Shown: one piece after another, positions 34,391 through 45,812 of the stretch
Position numbering within the stretch: the stretch's first letter is position 1
Layout: every line of letters starts with the position of its first letter
From: Hemerocallis citrina
Lineage: Eukaryota > Streptophyta > Magnoliopsida > Asparagales > Asphodelaceae
DNA: 64,000 bases
Direction: 5' to 3'
NCBI GenBank assembly: GCA_017893485.1
Contig: CM030366.1
Location: forward strand, 204,965,826 to 205,029,825
Notes under the pieces: model-generated
Database searches by the model: none
What the model saw: the letters and a program-made list of their open reading frames with translations, nothing else
Told to the model about the DNA's origin: nothing
Translations under genes and position numbers: made by a program

Positions 34391-34749
34391 ATCAAAAGCC
34401 ATACTGAGGTGCATAACTCATGTTCTCATTCGTCATGACACTACTAATGCCTGTCCTTATCAATTTGGGTTACTGAAAAAATCTCCTAGAGTAGTGTACC
34501 CTACCGGACTAAAAATCTGAATACTGAAAATGTGCCTCAATGGGCCTCAACAAATAACTGAACAAATATCTCAACACCGGTATACTAGGGTCACATACCT
34601 CTAGAGACTCAAAAACAAATATCTGAACAAATTCCCACTGAACAAGTGGCTCAACTGAATAACTCAAAACCATGTTCTCAACTGAACATCTTAAAATCAA
34701 ACACTAAACAAAATATCTCATAATCAAATACAAAGATCCTTCAGGACCA

Positions 34750-35071
34750 GTCGACTGCATAATGGGCTAGTCGACTGTCCAGAGGACATATCCCAATATT
34801 TTACAAAAATAATCTAAGGCATGACCAGTCGACTTGACAAGTCATCAGTCGACTGCCCCGAGACAAATTCAAATAGTCCTCTTCAAAATAATCTAAGTAT
34901 TTAGGTCGACTGAAGGGTCATAGGTCGACTGTCCCGAAAGGACTGAACAAAATCACAAACAGAGGACCAGTCGACTGACCTCAGTCTAGGTCGACTGTCC
35001 CGAACAAATCTCAAGACTCAAAAAATACACAGTAGGCTCGTACCAGTCGACTGCTTCGCATGACAGTCGGC
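34750..35071. repeat. Five pairs of CAGTCGACTG-like palindromes, 20 bp apart, in the element 2 left LTR
   Basis: Core hexamers start at 34750/34770, 34828/34848, 34905/34924, 34970/34990 and 35046/35066, giving distances of 20, 20, 19, 20 and 20 bp. Second sites are usually followed by tgtcc. The copy in the right LTR spans 42423-42744. Confidence 0.9.
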
Positions 35072-36238
35072 TGTCGTCTACAGATTCCCCGAAAGATAGG
35101 TCTGAACACAAATCAAACTGGAGTTTTCTAAAGGTTCACTGATCATAAAATCAATTGTATCCAGGCTAATAAACAACTCTCAATAATCTCCATCATGGAT
35201 ACATTACTCAATCAATCAATTTCTCAAATCTCATATTCTCATGATCTAAACTCTAAATTCTCCCATTAGGGCTTCTTCTCAACAAATGTCTTTCCCATCT
35301 TAATCAGAATCTGGTTTACAATCACAAGATCCAGATGTTTATCATCTGATCACAACATTATCAATTCCTAATATGTCTCCCAACAATACGATCTCATCAA
35401 TCATACTTTTCCTCAACAAATCTTAATATTTCTCATACATGATCCAAATATCAAATAAGAGTTCTCATCCTCCATATCAAATTAAAGATCCATATCATAC
35501 ATACAATGCGTCTAACAAAATAATGGCATAATGATCACAAATAAGCATAACAAAAGGTCTCACGTCATTCATCAATCAAACAAACAAAGCAAAGCAAAAC
35601 AAAACAAACAAAGCAATCCACTCACCTTTGATTTGAAGAAAAGATCCACAAAAGCTTCTCCTTGCTAGATCCAAGAATCCTCCTTTTTGCTCCTCAAAGA
35701 AATCCCAATAATCTGAATATACTCAATGACGGCTGGGAAAAGAATTTCCCTTAAATATGCCGGATTGTATATTAGGGTTTTATTCCCTCTTTACAAAATA
35801 ATCCTTTCCAAAAATACATCTCACATATATAATCCTTTTCTTGAAAATTAAACCAAATATCATTTAAATTAGGATCTAATAGAAAAAAATATATTTCTAA
35901 ACCTCAACAAATACTGATCGGAATGTCCAGTAAATACGTTTTGCACTTCAACCCTCAAAATTGTCAATTTTGCAAATAAGTCCTTCTTTTCTCAAAAGTT
36001 GCAAATAGGCATAATTAATTTCAGAAAAATCTGGAAAAATATTAAATAGTTCTCAAATAATAAATAATGATTTTTCATAAGGAAAACTAAAATTTTCAAA
36101 CTTCTGAAAAGCCATTTGCACGTGTTTTGCACGTCTACAAAAGATAAATCTTTTAGAAAATATTTATCAAATACTCAAAATCATTTAAAATTCATTTTCA
36201 AATAATTAAAATAATATTTGAAAATACGGGGTTCTACA

Positions 36239-36251
36239 TCACTCCCTCCTT
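36239..36251 (-). other. Polypurine tract of element 2
   Basis: On the minus strand AAGGAGGGAGTGA directly precedes the 3' LTR. Confidence 0.85.
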
Positions 36252-36439
36252 AGAAGAGTTCTGTCCTCAGAACTACTACTAATGAGCTCAAACACATATT
36301 ATCAAGAGGAAACAATATTTCATATAGAACATAATCCAAACAGTTTCATACAACATCATAATCAAAATAAAGGAATACATCATATGTCAATCAATAGTAC
36401 AATCATTCAAAGAATTACAATCATACAAAAGGAATACAC

Positions 36440-39400
36440 TTATACAAACAATTCAGAAAAATCCTTCAGCATGCGATCCTCTGGCTCCCAAGTAGCCTCC
36501 TCAAACTGTTGATTCCTCCACAACACCTTGACCATAGGTATTACCTTGCTTCTAAGGACTTTCTCCCTACGATCAACGATCTCAATAGACTGTTCCTTGT
36601 AACTCAGGTTCACCTGTAGATCTTCAGGAACTTCCACCAACTGATGCTTCTGATCGGCCACATACTTCCTCAGTAATGATACATGAAACACATCATGCAC
36701 CTGAGCCAACTCCTCTGGAAGCTTCAATCTGTACGCGGTCTTGCCAATCCGCTCCACGATCCTGTATGGTCCAATATACCTTGGCGCTAACTTGCCTCCC
36801 TTACCAAATCTGATCACTCCTTTGGTCGGAGAAACCTTGAGAAAAACTGCATCCCCAACCTCAAATTCCAAATCTCTCCGTCGAGTGTCAGCATAACTCT
36901 TCTGCCGACTCTGAGCTTCAACCAGTCTCTTGCGAATCAGCTCAATCTGCTCTGACGTCTGCTGCACGATCTCAGGACCATACATCTGCCTCTCGCCAAC
37001 CTCATACCAACAAACAGGTGTCCTGCACCTCCGCCCATACAAAGCCTCATACGGTACCATCCCAATACTTGCATGGTAACTGTTGTTATAAGCAAACTCA
37101 ACCAATGCCAAGTATCTCTCCCAACTACCACCGAAGTCCATAACGCAAGCTCTCAACATATCTTCCAGCACTCGATTCACCCTTTCCGTCTGACCATCTG
37201 TCTGCGGATGAAAAGCCGTACTGAAATCAGTTCTGGTGCCCAAAGCTGCTTGTAAACTCTTCCAAAACCTCGAAGTAAACCTTGCATCTCTGTCAGATAC
37301 AATCGAAACTGGAACTCCATGAAGTCTCACAATCTCCCCAATGTACAACTCAGCCAATTTCTCCATCGACCAAGTAATCTTCATAGCTAGAAAATGTGCC
37401 GACTTGGTCAATCGGTCCACAACAACCCAAATTGAGTCATTGCCCTTCGAACTCCTAGGCAAACCCGTGATAAAGTCCATGCTGATATTCTCCCACTTCC
37501 ACTCCGGAATGGGTAATGACTGTAACAAGCCTCCAGGTCTCTGATTCTCTGCCTTGATCTGCTGACAAGTCAGACACCTTGCCACAAAATCTGCTACATC
37601 CCGCTTCATACCAGACCACCAAAAATGTGGTTTGATGTCCCTGTACATCTTCGTGCCTCCTGGATGAACTGATAATAATGTACTGTGTGCCTCCTGCAAG
37701 ATGCTTTCTCTCAACTCTGCATTATCCGGGACACACAACCTTTCACCCATCCAAAGAACTCCATCTTGGACACGAAATTCTGATAACTTGCCTTCTGAAA
37801 CCTGTTGCAACATCTTCTGGATCTCTGAATCCGATTTCTGACCTTCCACAATCCTCTCTCTCAAGGACGGCTGCAGCCTCAACTGAGCCAAAGATGCCCC
37901 TAAACCTCGCAGTACCACCTCGATACCTGCCTGATCGATCTCTGCTGCCAACTCCTTTCGAGTAGTGATCAATCTCGATAAACTACTCTTCCTGCTAAGT
38001 CCATCAGCCACTACATTCGCCTTGCCCGGATGATACTTGATCTCAGGACGAATGTCTTCCAAAACTTCCAACCATCTTCTCTGCCGAAGATTCAAATCCC
38101 TTTGCTGATAAATATACTTCAGGCTCTTGTGGTCTGTGTACATATTGACCTTCTCACCATAGAGATAATGCCTCCATAGCTTCAAGGCATATATGATAGC
38201 TGCTAGCTCCAAATCGTGCATCGGATAATTCTTCTCATGCGGACGCAACTGCCTCGAACCATAAGCAATGACCTTGCCTTCCTGCATCAAGACACATCCC
38301 AAACCTCTGAGAGATGCATCACTGTAGATATCATAATCCTTCCCTGCTTGCGGCAGTGCTAATATAGGTGCAGTAGTCAACCTTTCCTTTAACTCAAGGA
38401 AACTCTCCTCGCACTTATCTGTCCACACAAATGCCACACTCTTCCGGGTCAAACCTGTCAATGGAAATGCAATCTGAGAATACCCCTGAATAAACCTCCT
38501 GTAGTACCCAGCTAATCCTAAGAAGCTTCTCACTTCCTTCACTGACGTCGGCCTGGGCCAATCCTTCACTGCTTCCACTTTCTGAGGATCAGTAGCCACT
38601 CCCTCCTTAGAAAGAATATGACCAAGGAAAGCTACCTCAGACTTCCAAAATTCACACTTCGACAATTTGGCATACAGGCTGTGCTCATGCAGTGTCTGTA
38701 ATACCGCTGTCAAGTGCTTAGAATGATCCTCCTCCGACTTCGAATACACCAAGATATCATCGATGAAGACCACTACGAAGGAATCAATGAACGGTCTCAA
38801 CACCCGATTCATCATATCCATGAAAACTGCTGGCGCATTCGTCAACCCGAATGGCATCACCAAAAACTCATACAGCCCATGACGAGTCCTGAACGCTGTC
38901 TTACTCACATCTTCCTCCTTGACTCGCACCTGATGATACCCTGACCTCAGATCAATCTTCGAAAACACCGATGCTCCTCGAAGCCTGTCGAACAAATCAT
39001 CAATCCGCGGTAGTGGGTACTTGTTCTGAATAGTCACCCTATTCAATTCCCGATAGTCAATGCACATCCTCATCGACCCATCTTTCTTCTTGACCAACAA
39101 CACTGGCGCTCCCCACGGAGAAGAACTTGGTCTGATAAGCCCTTTGCTCAAAAGCTCCTCAATCTGCTTCTTCACCTCATCTTGCTCTACAGGTGCCATC
39201 CTGTATGGAGCCTTGGAAATCGGCGCACTTCCCGGCTGAACATTGATGCAAAACTCTACATCCCTCTGCGGCGGCAATCCTGGAAAATCATCCAAGAACA
39301 CCTGAGGAAAATTTCGAACAACCGGTATGCCCTTGACTTCATCTGCAATAGACTTCTTAGATACCATTGCAGCCACCTGCGGGATCCTCTTCTTCCCTTG

Positions 39401-39778
39401 GAAAGTTACTGCAGGTCCACCTGGTGCTTTCACCAACACCTCCTTCTGCTTGCAATCAATTGTGGCATCATATATAGCCATCCAATCGATGCCTACAATG
39501 ACATCCACTCCCAACACTTGCAGTTCGATCAAGTTGATGCCGAACATCCTTCCACCAATCTCGATATCACAGCCCTCGTAATATCGATCCGCTACCAGCT
39601 CTTCACCTGACGGCGTTGCCACCGACAAAATCCTGCTTGGAAATAACATAGGTTCCAAAACTAAGATCCTTGCAAAACTTGGCGATACAAATGTATGCGA
39701 TGAACCAGTGTCAAACAAAACCTTTGCTTTAATTCCATTTATTAAAACAACTCCTGTTACAATAAGAATGGTACTCAA
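36440..39778 (-). CDS. Ty3/gypsy pol polyprotein (protease-RT-RNase H-integrase-chromodomain), open
   Basis: An open frame of 1112 codons. Protease DTG at residues 23-25 ([10 protein letters not shown]). [17 protein letters not shown] about 232-246, catalytic FIDD 338-341. RNase H: Asp487 (YSDAS), Glu524, Asp549. Integrase: zinc finger His698, His705, Cys735, Cys738; catalytic Asp768, Asp829 and Glu865, the last two 35 residues apart as in DDE integrases. C-terminal chromodomain-like tail about 1065-1111 ([26 protein letters not shown]), thought in chromoviruses to steer insertion to heterochromatin. All catalytic residues are present. The frame has no ATG at its start (TTG at 39778 is only a nominal start); it opens about 60 bp after the gag stop, so its expression route is unclear. 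It could supply proteins in trans if expressed. It lies antisense inside an older LTR. Confidence 0.95.
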   Translation of the reverse strand: MSTILIVTGVVLINGIKAKVLFDTGSSHTFVSPSFARILVLEPMLFPSRILSVATPSGEELVADRYYEGCDIEIGGRMFGINLIELQVLGVDVIVGIDWMAIYDATIDCKQKEVLVKAPGGPAVTFQGKKRIPQVAAMVSKKSIADEVKGIPVVRNFPQVFLDDFPGLPPQRDVEFCINVQPGSAPISKAPYRMAPVEQDEVKKQIEELLSKGLIRPSSSPWGAPVLLVKKKDGSMRMCIDYRELNRVTIQNKYPLPRIDDLFDRLRGASVFSKIDLRSGYHQVRVKEEDVSKTAFRTRHGLYEFLVMPFGLTNAPAVFMDMMNRVLRPFIDSFVVVFIDDILVYSKSEEDHSKHLTAVLQTLHEHSLYAKLSKCEFWKSEVAFLGHILSKEGVATDPQKVEAVKDWPRPTSVKEVRSFLGLAGYYRRFIQGYSQIAFPLTGLTRKSVAFVWTDKCEESFLELKERLTTAPILALPQAGKDYDIYSDASLRGLGCVLMQEGKVIAYGSRQLRPHEKNYPMHDLELAAIIYALKLWRHYLYGEKVNMYTDHKSLKYIYQQRDLNLRQRRWLEVLEDIRPEIKYHPGKANVVADGLSRKSSLSRLITTRKELAAEIDQAGIEVVLRGLGASLAQLRLQPSLRERIVEGQKSDSEIQKMLQQVSEGKLSEFRVQDGVLWMGERLCVPDNAELRESILQEAHSTLLSVHPGGTKMYRDIKPHFWWSGMKRDVADFVARCLTCQQIKAENQRPGGLLQSLPIPEWKWENISMDFITGLPRSSKGNDSIWVVVDRLTKSAHFLAMKITWSMEKLAELYIGEIVRLHGVPVSIVSDRDARFTSRFWKSLQAALGTRTDFSTAFHPQTDGQTERVNRVLEDMLRACVMDFGGSWERYLALVEFAYNNSYHASIGMVPYEALYGRRCRTPVCWYEVGERQMYGPEIVQQTSEQIELIRKRLVEAQSRQKSYADTRRRDLEFEVGDAVFLKVSPTKGVIRFGKGGKLAPRYIGPYRIVERIGKTAYRLKLPEELAQVHDVFHVSLLRKYVADQKHQLVEVPEDLQVNLSYKEQSIEIVDRREKVLRSKVIPMVKVLWRNQQFEEATWEPEDRMLKDFSELFV

Positions 39779-39837
39779 TCTTAAATTGTTCTGAAATAAA
39801 AGCTTTATTCATTACACTGATTCAAAAATGAAAGAAA

Positions 39838-40935
39838 TCAAAATTCCTACATACCCTGTATTACATCTTCCGAGTTCCTCGCATCCTCCTCGGTCAATGC
39901 AAATACTCGCCCTTACCTCTTCGGGACTTTGCTTCCACCCGAACCGTCTTTCTTCAGTTGTGGACAATGGGGCTTTGAGTGTCCAGTCTGCCCACACTGA
40001 GAACAAACATGCTCTGCCAACTTCGGACATGCTGACCTGTAATGTCCTACTTCCTTACAGTAGTAGCAGGTCACTCCCTAAGCTGCAGGTGCCTTCTGTA
40101 CCGATCCACTGAACTTTGCCTGCTTCGCGGGGAATCCCTTCCCACTCTGGCCTGATGCTGGCCTCTTGTTCCGGTTCCAAGAATCCTGCTTCTTCTGAAA
40201 TAGGTCCATATTCTCCTCAGTCATTGCTGCTCGCCTGACCAGCTTGTCAAATCTTCTGATACCCAATGGAACCATCCTTGACCTCAAGTTTGGCCTCAAG
40301 CCCTGCTCAAACTTTTTGGCCTTCTTTGCTTCGTCCATGACCAACTCTGGTGCATACCTCGAAAGTTGAGCAAATTTCGTCTCATACTCCCGAACAGTCA
40401 TGCTGCCTTGCTGAAGGTTCATGAACTCGGTCGCCTTCTTCTCTTGAACATCAAGAGGAAAGAAACGATCTCTGAACTCCTCCAGAAAAGCTTCCCATGT
40501 CAGCTGCTGATCTCCCAAATTCCTCTTCAGTGATTCCCACCAAACACCAGCATCTTTCTCGAGCTGCATCGAAGCTAACTTCACTTTGCTAGCTGCCGGA
40601 GTCTCTGACACCTCGAAAATCGTCTCCATCTTCCTAATCCAATCATCTGCTGCTGTTGGATCAGCTTGCCCCTCAAAGACTGGCGGCCTCATCCTCTTAA
40701 AGGATTCAATCTGCTTGATGGGGTCGGCATTCACCAATCCATGTCCAGCTCCATGATTTGGCAGCGAATTCTGCTGCTGCTGAGCTTGCTGCTGTTGCGC
40801 CACGTTGAATGCCATCAACGTATTCAGTGTTTGATACACCTTGGCGAATTCAGCCTCTAGGTCGATCCCCGTTCCTCGAGAACTACCTGATCCATCCTCA
40901 TTGTTGCCACCATTTCTACCTCTGGGTGCAACCAT
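39838..40935 (-). pseudogene. Ty3/gypsy gag of element 2, with three premature stops
   Basis: The ATG at 40935 (MVAPRGRNGGNNEDG) is preceded by a short leader and the primer site. The capsid core runs from MRPPVFEGQ through DDWIRKMETIF, DAGVWWESLK and EEFRDRFFPLDV to RPNLRSRM, with 285 open codons. A TAG at 40078-40080 stops it just before the knuckles CYYCKEVGHYRSAC and CSQCGQTGHSKPHC, which are intact behind it. Further stops lie at 39913-39915 (TAA) and 39847-39849 (TAG). Where element 1 can be compared (40078, 39913 and 39847) it has CAG or CAA, so all three are C-to-T changes. The natural gag end aligns to 39838. Without readthrough the product lacks the RNA-binding nucleocapsid part. 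Confidence 0.9.
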
Positions 40936-41167
40936 TTTGAATACTGCAAAACGAGGGTAAAGTTAGAGTAACACACACACGATTCAAACTCATATCAATG
41001 CCCTATGGCAAAACCATAACCATACCTCAAACCATAACTTCAAACCAAACATCATATTTTAACTCTATGTGATACTCACACTCTGATGTCCACACCTAGG
41101 TACTCACTCTCTAGTGTCCACACCTAGGTTGGTTGTCATACTAAGTCTATTATTACATTGAAGCGGA

Positions 41168-41179
41168 GCTCTGATACCA
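41168..41179 (-). other. Primer binding site of element 2 (initiator Met tRNA)
   Basis: The minus strand reads TGGTATCAGAGC, perfect, five bases inside the 5' LTR edge at 41185. Confidence 0.9.
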
Positions 41180-41184
41180 ATCTC

Positions 41185-43911
41185 TGAAGTGCCCCAAATT
41201 TCTAATATGAGAGCTTAGAAAATAAGTGGCGAAATCCCAACAATCCACTTCAATACAACAATAAACACCAACAAACACCACTAAAATGATTCTTTCTCTT
41301 ATTACAACAATAATTACAAATCCCAGCGGAAGTTTAATCATCTCAACACAAATTAATCTTTTTATTTACAATTCAAAATGATCTCAAATATCTTTTACAG
41401 TTTTACACCAATCACTAAATAATCCAATTATCTCAAACTGCCCACTCAAGCATCCAACCTCCAATCTAGGCAATAACCTGCAACATATGGGGCTAGAGTT
41501 GAACCCTAACCCCCAAACTACGGGGTCAGCCATAAATGGTGTGAGTGGCAACAAATCCAATAAATAACACAAATGAACTTAAAACATAATGTCCAGCAAT
41601 AATAATCAAACACTAAAGTATGAAGTAACAACCAAAAGAATATAAAGTGATATCAAATCCAAAAGCCAAGTGTGTAAAAACAGGAAATCCAAATGCATAA
41701 AAGTGATTCAAGAAAACATCATGACTACATGCTGACAACGATGACTACTAAGAGATGAAGATAAACTATGATAATTTGCCCATGCTTGATCATTCCGGAG
41801 ATTGATCTCACATCACAGGTATTTTCCCTGGATAATTCAGGAGATCATCCCACATCTAAACATAGACTCATCATCACAATAATACCCCAAAAGCGTCGCC
41901 TCGACTCCGATCATTCCGTAGGTCAATCCCACATCTCAAGATAATTACTTGGATAATTCAGGAGAAATACCTCACATCTCAGGTTAACTACCTGGATAAT
42001 TCCGGAGATAAATCACACATCACAAGTTAACTACTTGGATAATTCAGGAGATTAAAATCCTACATCAAAAGCCATACTGAGGTGCATAACTCATGTTCTC
42101 ATTCGTCATGACACTACTAATGCCTGTCCTTATCAATTTGGGTTACTGAACAAATCTCCTAGAGTAGTGTACCCTACCGGACTAAAAATCTGAATACTGA
42201 AAATGTGCCTCAATGGGCCTCAACAAATAACTGAACAAATATCTCAACACCGGTATACTAGGGTCACATACCTCTAGAGACTCAAAAACAAATATCTGAA
42301 CAAATTCCCACTGAACAAGTGGCTCAACTGAATAACTCAAAACCATGTTCTCAACTGAACATCTTAAAATCAAACACTAAACAAAATATCTCATAATCAA
42401 ATACAAAGATCCTTCAGGACCAGTCGACTGCATAATGGGCTAGTCGACTGTCCAGAGGACATATCCCAATATTTTACAAAAATAATCTAAGGCATGACCA
42501 GTCGACTTGACAAGTCATCAGTCGACTGCCCCGAGACCAATTTAAATAGTCCTCTTCAAAATAATCTAAGTATTTAGGTCGACTGAAGGGTCATAGGTCG
42601 ACTGTCCCGAAAGGACTGAACAAAATCACAAACAGAGGACCAGTCGACTGACCTCAGTCTAGGTCGACTGTCCCGAACAAATCTCAAGACTCAAAAAATA
42701 CACAGTAGGCTCGTACCAGTCGACTGCTTCGCATGACAGTCGGCCGTCGTCTACAGATTCCCCGAAAGATAGGTCTGAACACAAATCAAACTGGAGTTTT
42801 CTAAAGGTTCACTGATCATAAAATCAATTGTATCCAGGCTAATAAACAACTCTCAATAATCTCCATCATGGATACATTACTCAATCAATCAATTTCTCAA
42901 ATCTCATATTCTCATGATCTAAACTCTAAATTCTCCCATTAGGGCTTCTTCTCAACAAATGTCTTTCCCATCTTAATCAGAATCTGGTTTACAATCACAA
43001 GATCCAGATGTTTATCATCTGATCACAACATTATCAATTCCTAATATGTCTCCCAACAATACGATCTCATAAATCATACTTTTCCTCAACAAATCTTAAT
43101 ATTTCTCATACATGATCCAAATATCAAATAAGAGTTCTCATCCTCCATATCAAATTAAAGATCCATATCATACATACAATGCGTCTAACAAAATAATGGC
43201 ATAATGATCACAAATAAGCATAACAAAAGGTCTCACGTCATTCATCAATCAAACAAACAAAGCAAAGCAAAACAAAACAAACAAAGCAATCCACTCACCT
43301 TTGATTTGAAGAAAAGATCCACAAAAGCTTCTCCTTGCTAGATCCAAGAATCCTCCTTTTTGCTCCTCAAAGAAATCCCAATAATCTGAATATACTCAAT
43401 GACGGCTGGGAAAAGAATTTTCCTTAAATATGCCGGATTGTATATTAGGGTTTTATTCTCTCTTTACAAAATAATCCTTTCCAAAAATACATCTCACATA
43501 TATAATCCTTTTCTTGAAAATTAAACCAAATATCATTTAAATTAGGATCTAATAGAAAAAAATATATTTCTAAACCTCAACAAATACTGATCGGAATGTC
43601 CAGTAAATATGTTTTGCACTTCAACCCTCAAAATTGTCAATTTTGCAAATAAGTCCTTCTTTTCTCAAAAGTTGCAAATAGGCATAATTAATTTCAGAAA
43701 AATCTGGAAAAATATTAAATAGTTCTCAAATAATAAATAATGATTTTTCATAAGGAAAACTAAAATTTTCAAACTTCTGAAAAGCCATTTGCACGTGTTT
43801 TGCACGTGTACAAAAGATAAATCTTTTAGAAAATATTTATCAAATACTCAAAATCATTTAAAATTCATTTTCAAATAATTAAAATAATATTTGAAAATAC
43901 GGGGTTCTACA
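41185..43911 (-). repeat. Element 2 right LTR (5' LTR)
   Basis: 2727 bp, the same length as the left LTR. It begins TGAAGTGCC instead of TGTAGCGCC and ends GGGGTTCTACA. It contains the second copies of the attc.ggaga array (41787-42060) and the paired gtcgac array (42423-42744). Confidence 0.95.
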
Positions 43912-44232
43912 GAATTGGTGAGCAGACGTTCTTGTTCTAGGCTTCACTTGGAGAAAAAATTTGCTTTAAATATTTTGTTTTTGAGTTATTTATTTCTTTT
44001 GCTACTTGAATCTTGTAACGGGCTTATAGTCCCGAGCTTTATCTTTTGATCCAGATTTAAAAGCTATTTGGGATATTATTATTTTGTTTCAATTATTTCT
44101 ATTGATTAATAAATTATTCATACATGCGTGATTGTGTATATCTTGTTATATTTCTTATTATGATGCTGAGTCGATCCTACAGCTTATGAATGATGAAAAT
44201 CATTCGCTGGACTTCGTCACGCGCTAGTATTC

Positions 44233-44527
44233 TGTATTTTTGGGATACTAGTTGTCACTCTTTTTTACCCTTAACTGTTAGGATAGGGTAAATATTTAAG
44301 GACTTAAAAGGTCAAGTAGAGCATAGATATATGTCATTCCCAACCTGTACCCTTCTCGTTGTCAATCCTACTTCTTACCAATTCATCGCATAATGTCAAT
44401 TCTTATGTTATTATAAAATCGTTCATTTGCGACTACTTGAAACATGATCCAAAAACATCCGAACAAGTTGATTTTTTATACGCACAGATATTATGATATA
44501 TAAATCAATGTGAGTAATTTTGGAATA
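44233..44527. other. No recognisable feature
   Basis: AT-rich spacer between the eroded end of element 3 and a foldback element. Confidence 0.3.
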
Positions 44528-45256
44528 TTTTACCAAAATGACCAACTTTTTGAAAGTATTTACCAATCTGACCCACTTTTGAAACTACTTATCAAATTGA
44601 CCTACTCGCAATGTGAGATAGTGAGTCTAGTTCAAATAAACTATATTTGTACTCATTTTTCAGAAAAATTTTGAACATGCAATTTCTACCTAAAATATAT
44701 ATAACTATACTCGCTATCTCAGATAGCGAGTATAGTTCAACTAACATCGCTATCTCAGATAGTAAGTGTAGTTGTACTCATTTTTTTGATAAATTTTAAA
44801 CATTCAATTTCTACCTAGAATGTATAGACCTACACTCGTTATCCGAGATTGCGAGTTCAGTTAAACTAGACTCGTTATCTGCGATAGCTAGTGTAGTTGT
44901 ATATATTTTATGTTCAAATTTATTCTTAAAAAAAGAGTACAACTACACTCGCTATCTCAGATAACGAGTCTAATTGTATACATTTTATGTTCAATAATTT
45001 TCTGAAAAAGGGAGTACAACTACATTTGCTATCTGAGATAGCGAGTCTAGTTCAAATGAGCTCGCTATCTCAGATAGCAAATGTAGTTGTATACATTTCA
45101 GGTAGAAATTGCATTCAAAAAATTTTCAAGTGTTGAAGAAAATCATTGAATTAAGCTCATTTTTTTTTGAAACAGCAAGTGGGTCATTTGGTAAATAATT
45201 TTTGAAGAGAGTTAGTATGGTAAATACTTTCAAAAGGTGAGTCATTTTGGTAAAAA
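44528..45256. mobile_element. Foldback DNA element built from eight 21-bp palindromes
   Basis: The ends are long inverted repeats: ttttaccaaaatgacc at left is mirrored by gtcattttggtaaaa at right, and both continue with gaaagtatttacca. Inside are eight 21-bp palindromic modules of the form CTCGC-N11-GCGAG (starting about 44605, 44710, 44746, 44835, 44871, 44948, 45024 and 45061), joined by similar linkers (tagttcaa, gtagttgta.acatttt). No ORF. The target duplication was not resolved, so the superfamily is open (MULE or other foldback type). Confidence 0.7.
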
Positions 45257-45575
45257 GTTCATAATGTTGATCATCCGTTATAAATCCTACCGTGTAGGTC
45301 CAACTACCGTATATGAGGCTTCTCTTTCCTCAACAAAAAATCGAAATATAAACATGTGGTAATAATCAAAGCAACCTCATTTCTTCTCATTAATTGTAAG
45401 AACACACTAGTCTTACCCTGTGCAAAGTGCACAGACTAAAATATTGTTGAGAGACTCATAAAATTATATGAAAATAAAAAATTTAGAGATGCTCCTTAAC
45501 TATTCGACGATTGGTTGTAACCCACATTGGACCTCGAACTCGACAATAACTGCATGCCACGTGCGCAATGATGAG

Positions 45576-45777
45576 AAACCATTTCTAACTAAACAATGCT
45601 AAAATTCTAGTTTAAACCATTTCTAACTGAACAATGCAACAAAAAAGACGATTCTTTTATGTCCTCCACTCCACTAAGACTCATAACGAAGCCTAGTTTA
45701 AACCATTTCTAACTAAAATGCAACAAAAGGACGACTTTTTTAATGTCCACTCCACTCTGGCTCATAACGAAGCCTAG

Positions 45778-45778
<1 letters not shown>
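45576..45778. repeat. Imperfect tandem repeat of about 80 bp
   Basis: Units starting aaaccatttctaact at 45576 (short), 45614 and 45700; the last two run to cataacgaagcctag. Confidence 0.8.

Positions 45779-45811
<33 letters not shown>
45778..45811. repeat. Poly-C run of 34 bases
   Basis: Uninterrupted C from 45778 to 45811, at the end of the tandem repeat. Its length may be a sequencing or assembly estimate. Confidence 0.9.

Positions 45812-45812
<1 letters not shown>

Larger units (their letters stand above)
33512..36238 (-). repeat. Element 2 left LTR (3' LTR)
   Basis: It begins TGTAGCGCC and ends GGGGTTCTACA. 2727 bp. Confidence 0.95.
33512..43911 (-). mobile_element. Element 2: young chromovirus-like Ty3/gypsy retrotransposon, antisense, nested in the element 3 3' LTR
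   Basis: Full length, 10.4 kb, with GAATT duplicated at 33507-33511 and 43912-43916. Two LTRs of 2727 bp each differ at about 20 positions by eye. Primer site, gag, pol and polypurine tract are in canonical minus-strand order. Pol is open over 1112 codons; gag carries three stops. The pol sequence and the C-terminal chromodomain-like tail place it with plant chromoviruses, Tekay/Del type as the best guess. Confidence 0.95.
14322..44232 (+). mobile_element. Element 3: old LTR retrotransposon without coding region, split by nested insertions
   Basis: Two matching LTRs (14322-26248 and 30602-44232) start TGTAACCCC. After the nested insertions are removed they align along their length, with roughly 5% mismatches in the first 180 bp I compared. 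A primer site follows the left LTR and a polypurine tract precedes the right one. The interior, about 3 kb without its own insertions, has no gag or pol. The words aaatttcgaggacggaatttt just before the tract are typical of the 3' coding end of plant Ty3/gypsy elements. It is best described as a large non-autonomous derivative (LARD-like). The left LTR end GTGACA is not matched at the right end, which looks eroded after ...tttttggga (44232), and no target duplication was found. Confidence 0.75.
30602..44232 (+). repeat. 3' LTR of element 3, interrupted by element 2 and a MITE
   Basis: LTR sequence runs 30602-33511 and resumes 43917-44232. It carries a 172-bp MITE (30782-30953) missing from the 5' LTR, and lacks about 370 bp present in the 5' LTR (25383-25749), with a 17-base filler at the junction (33339-33355). 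The end after tttttggga no longer matches the 5' LTR. Confidence 0.8.

Noticed and set aside
37073..39610. Several + strand ORFs opposite the element 2 pol (and 19416-21339 in element 1)
   Set aside because: Shadows of the antisense pol frame.
44225..44260. Target-site duplication for element 3
   Set aside because: The five bases before 14322 (aacat) do not recur at the right end, and the LTR end GTGACA is absent there; no duplication can be claimed.
44605..45081. Repeated palindromes resembling a CRISPR array
   Set aside because: Modules vary in sequence, occur in both orientations, have repeated linkers instead of unique spacers, and the DNA is plant nuclear.
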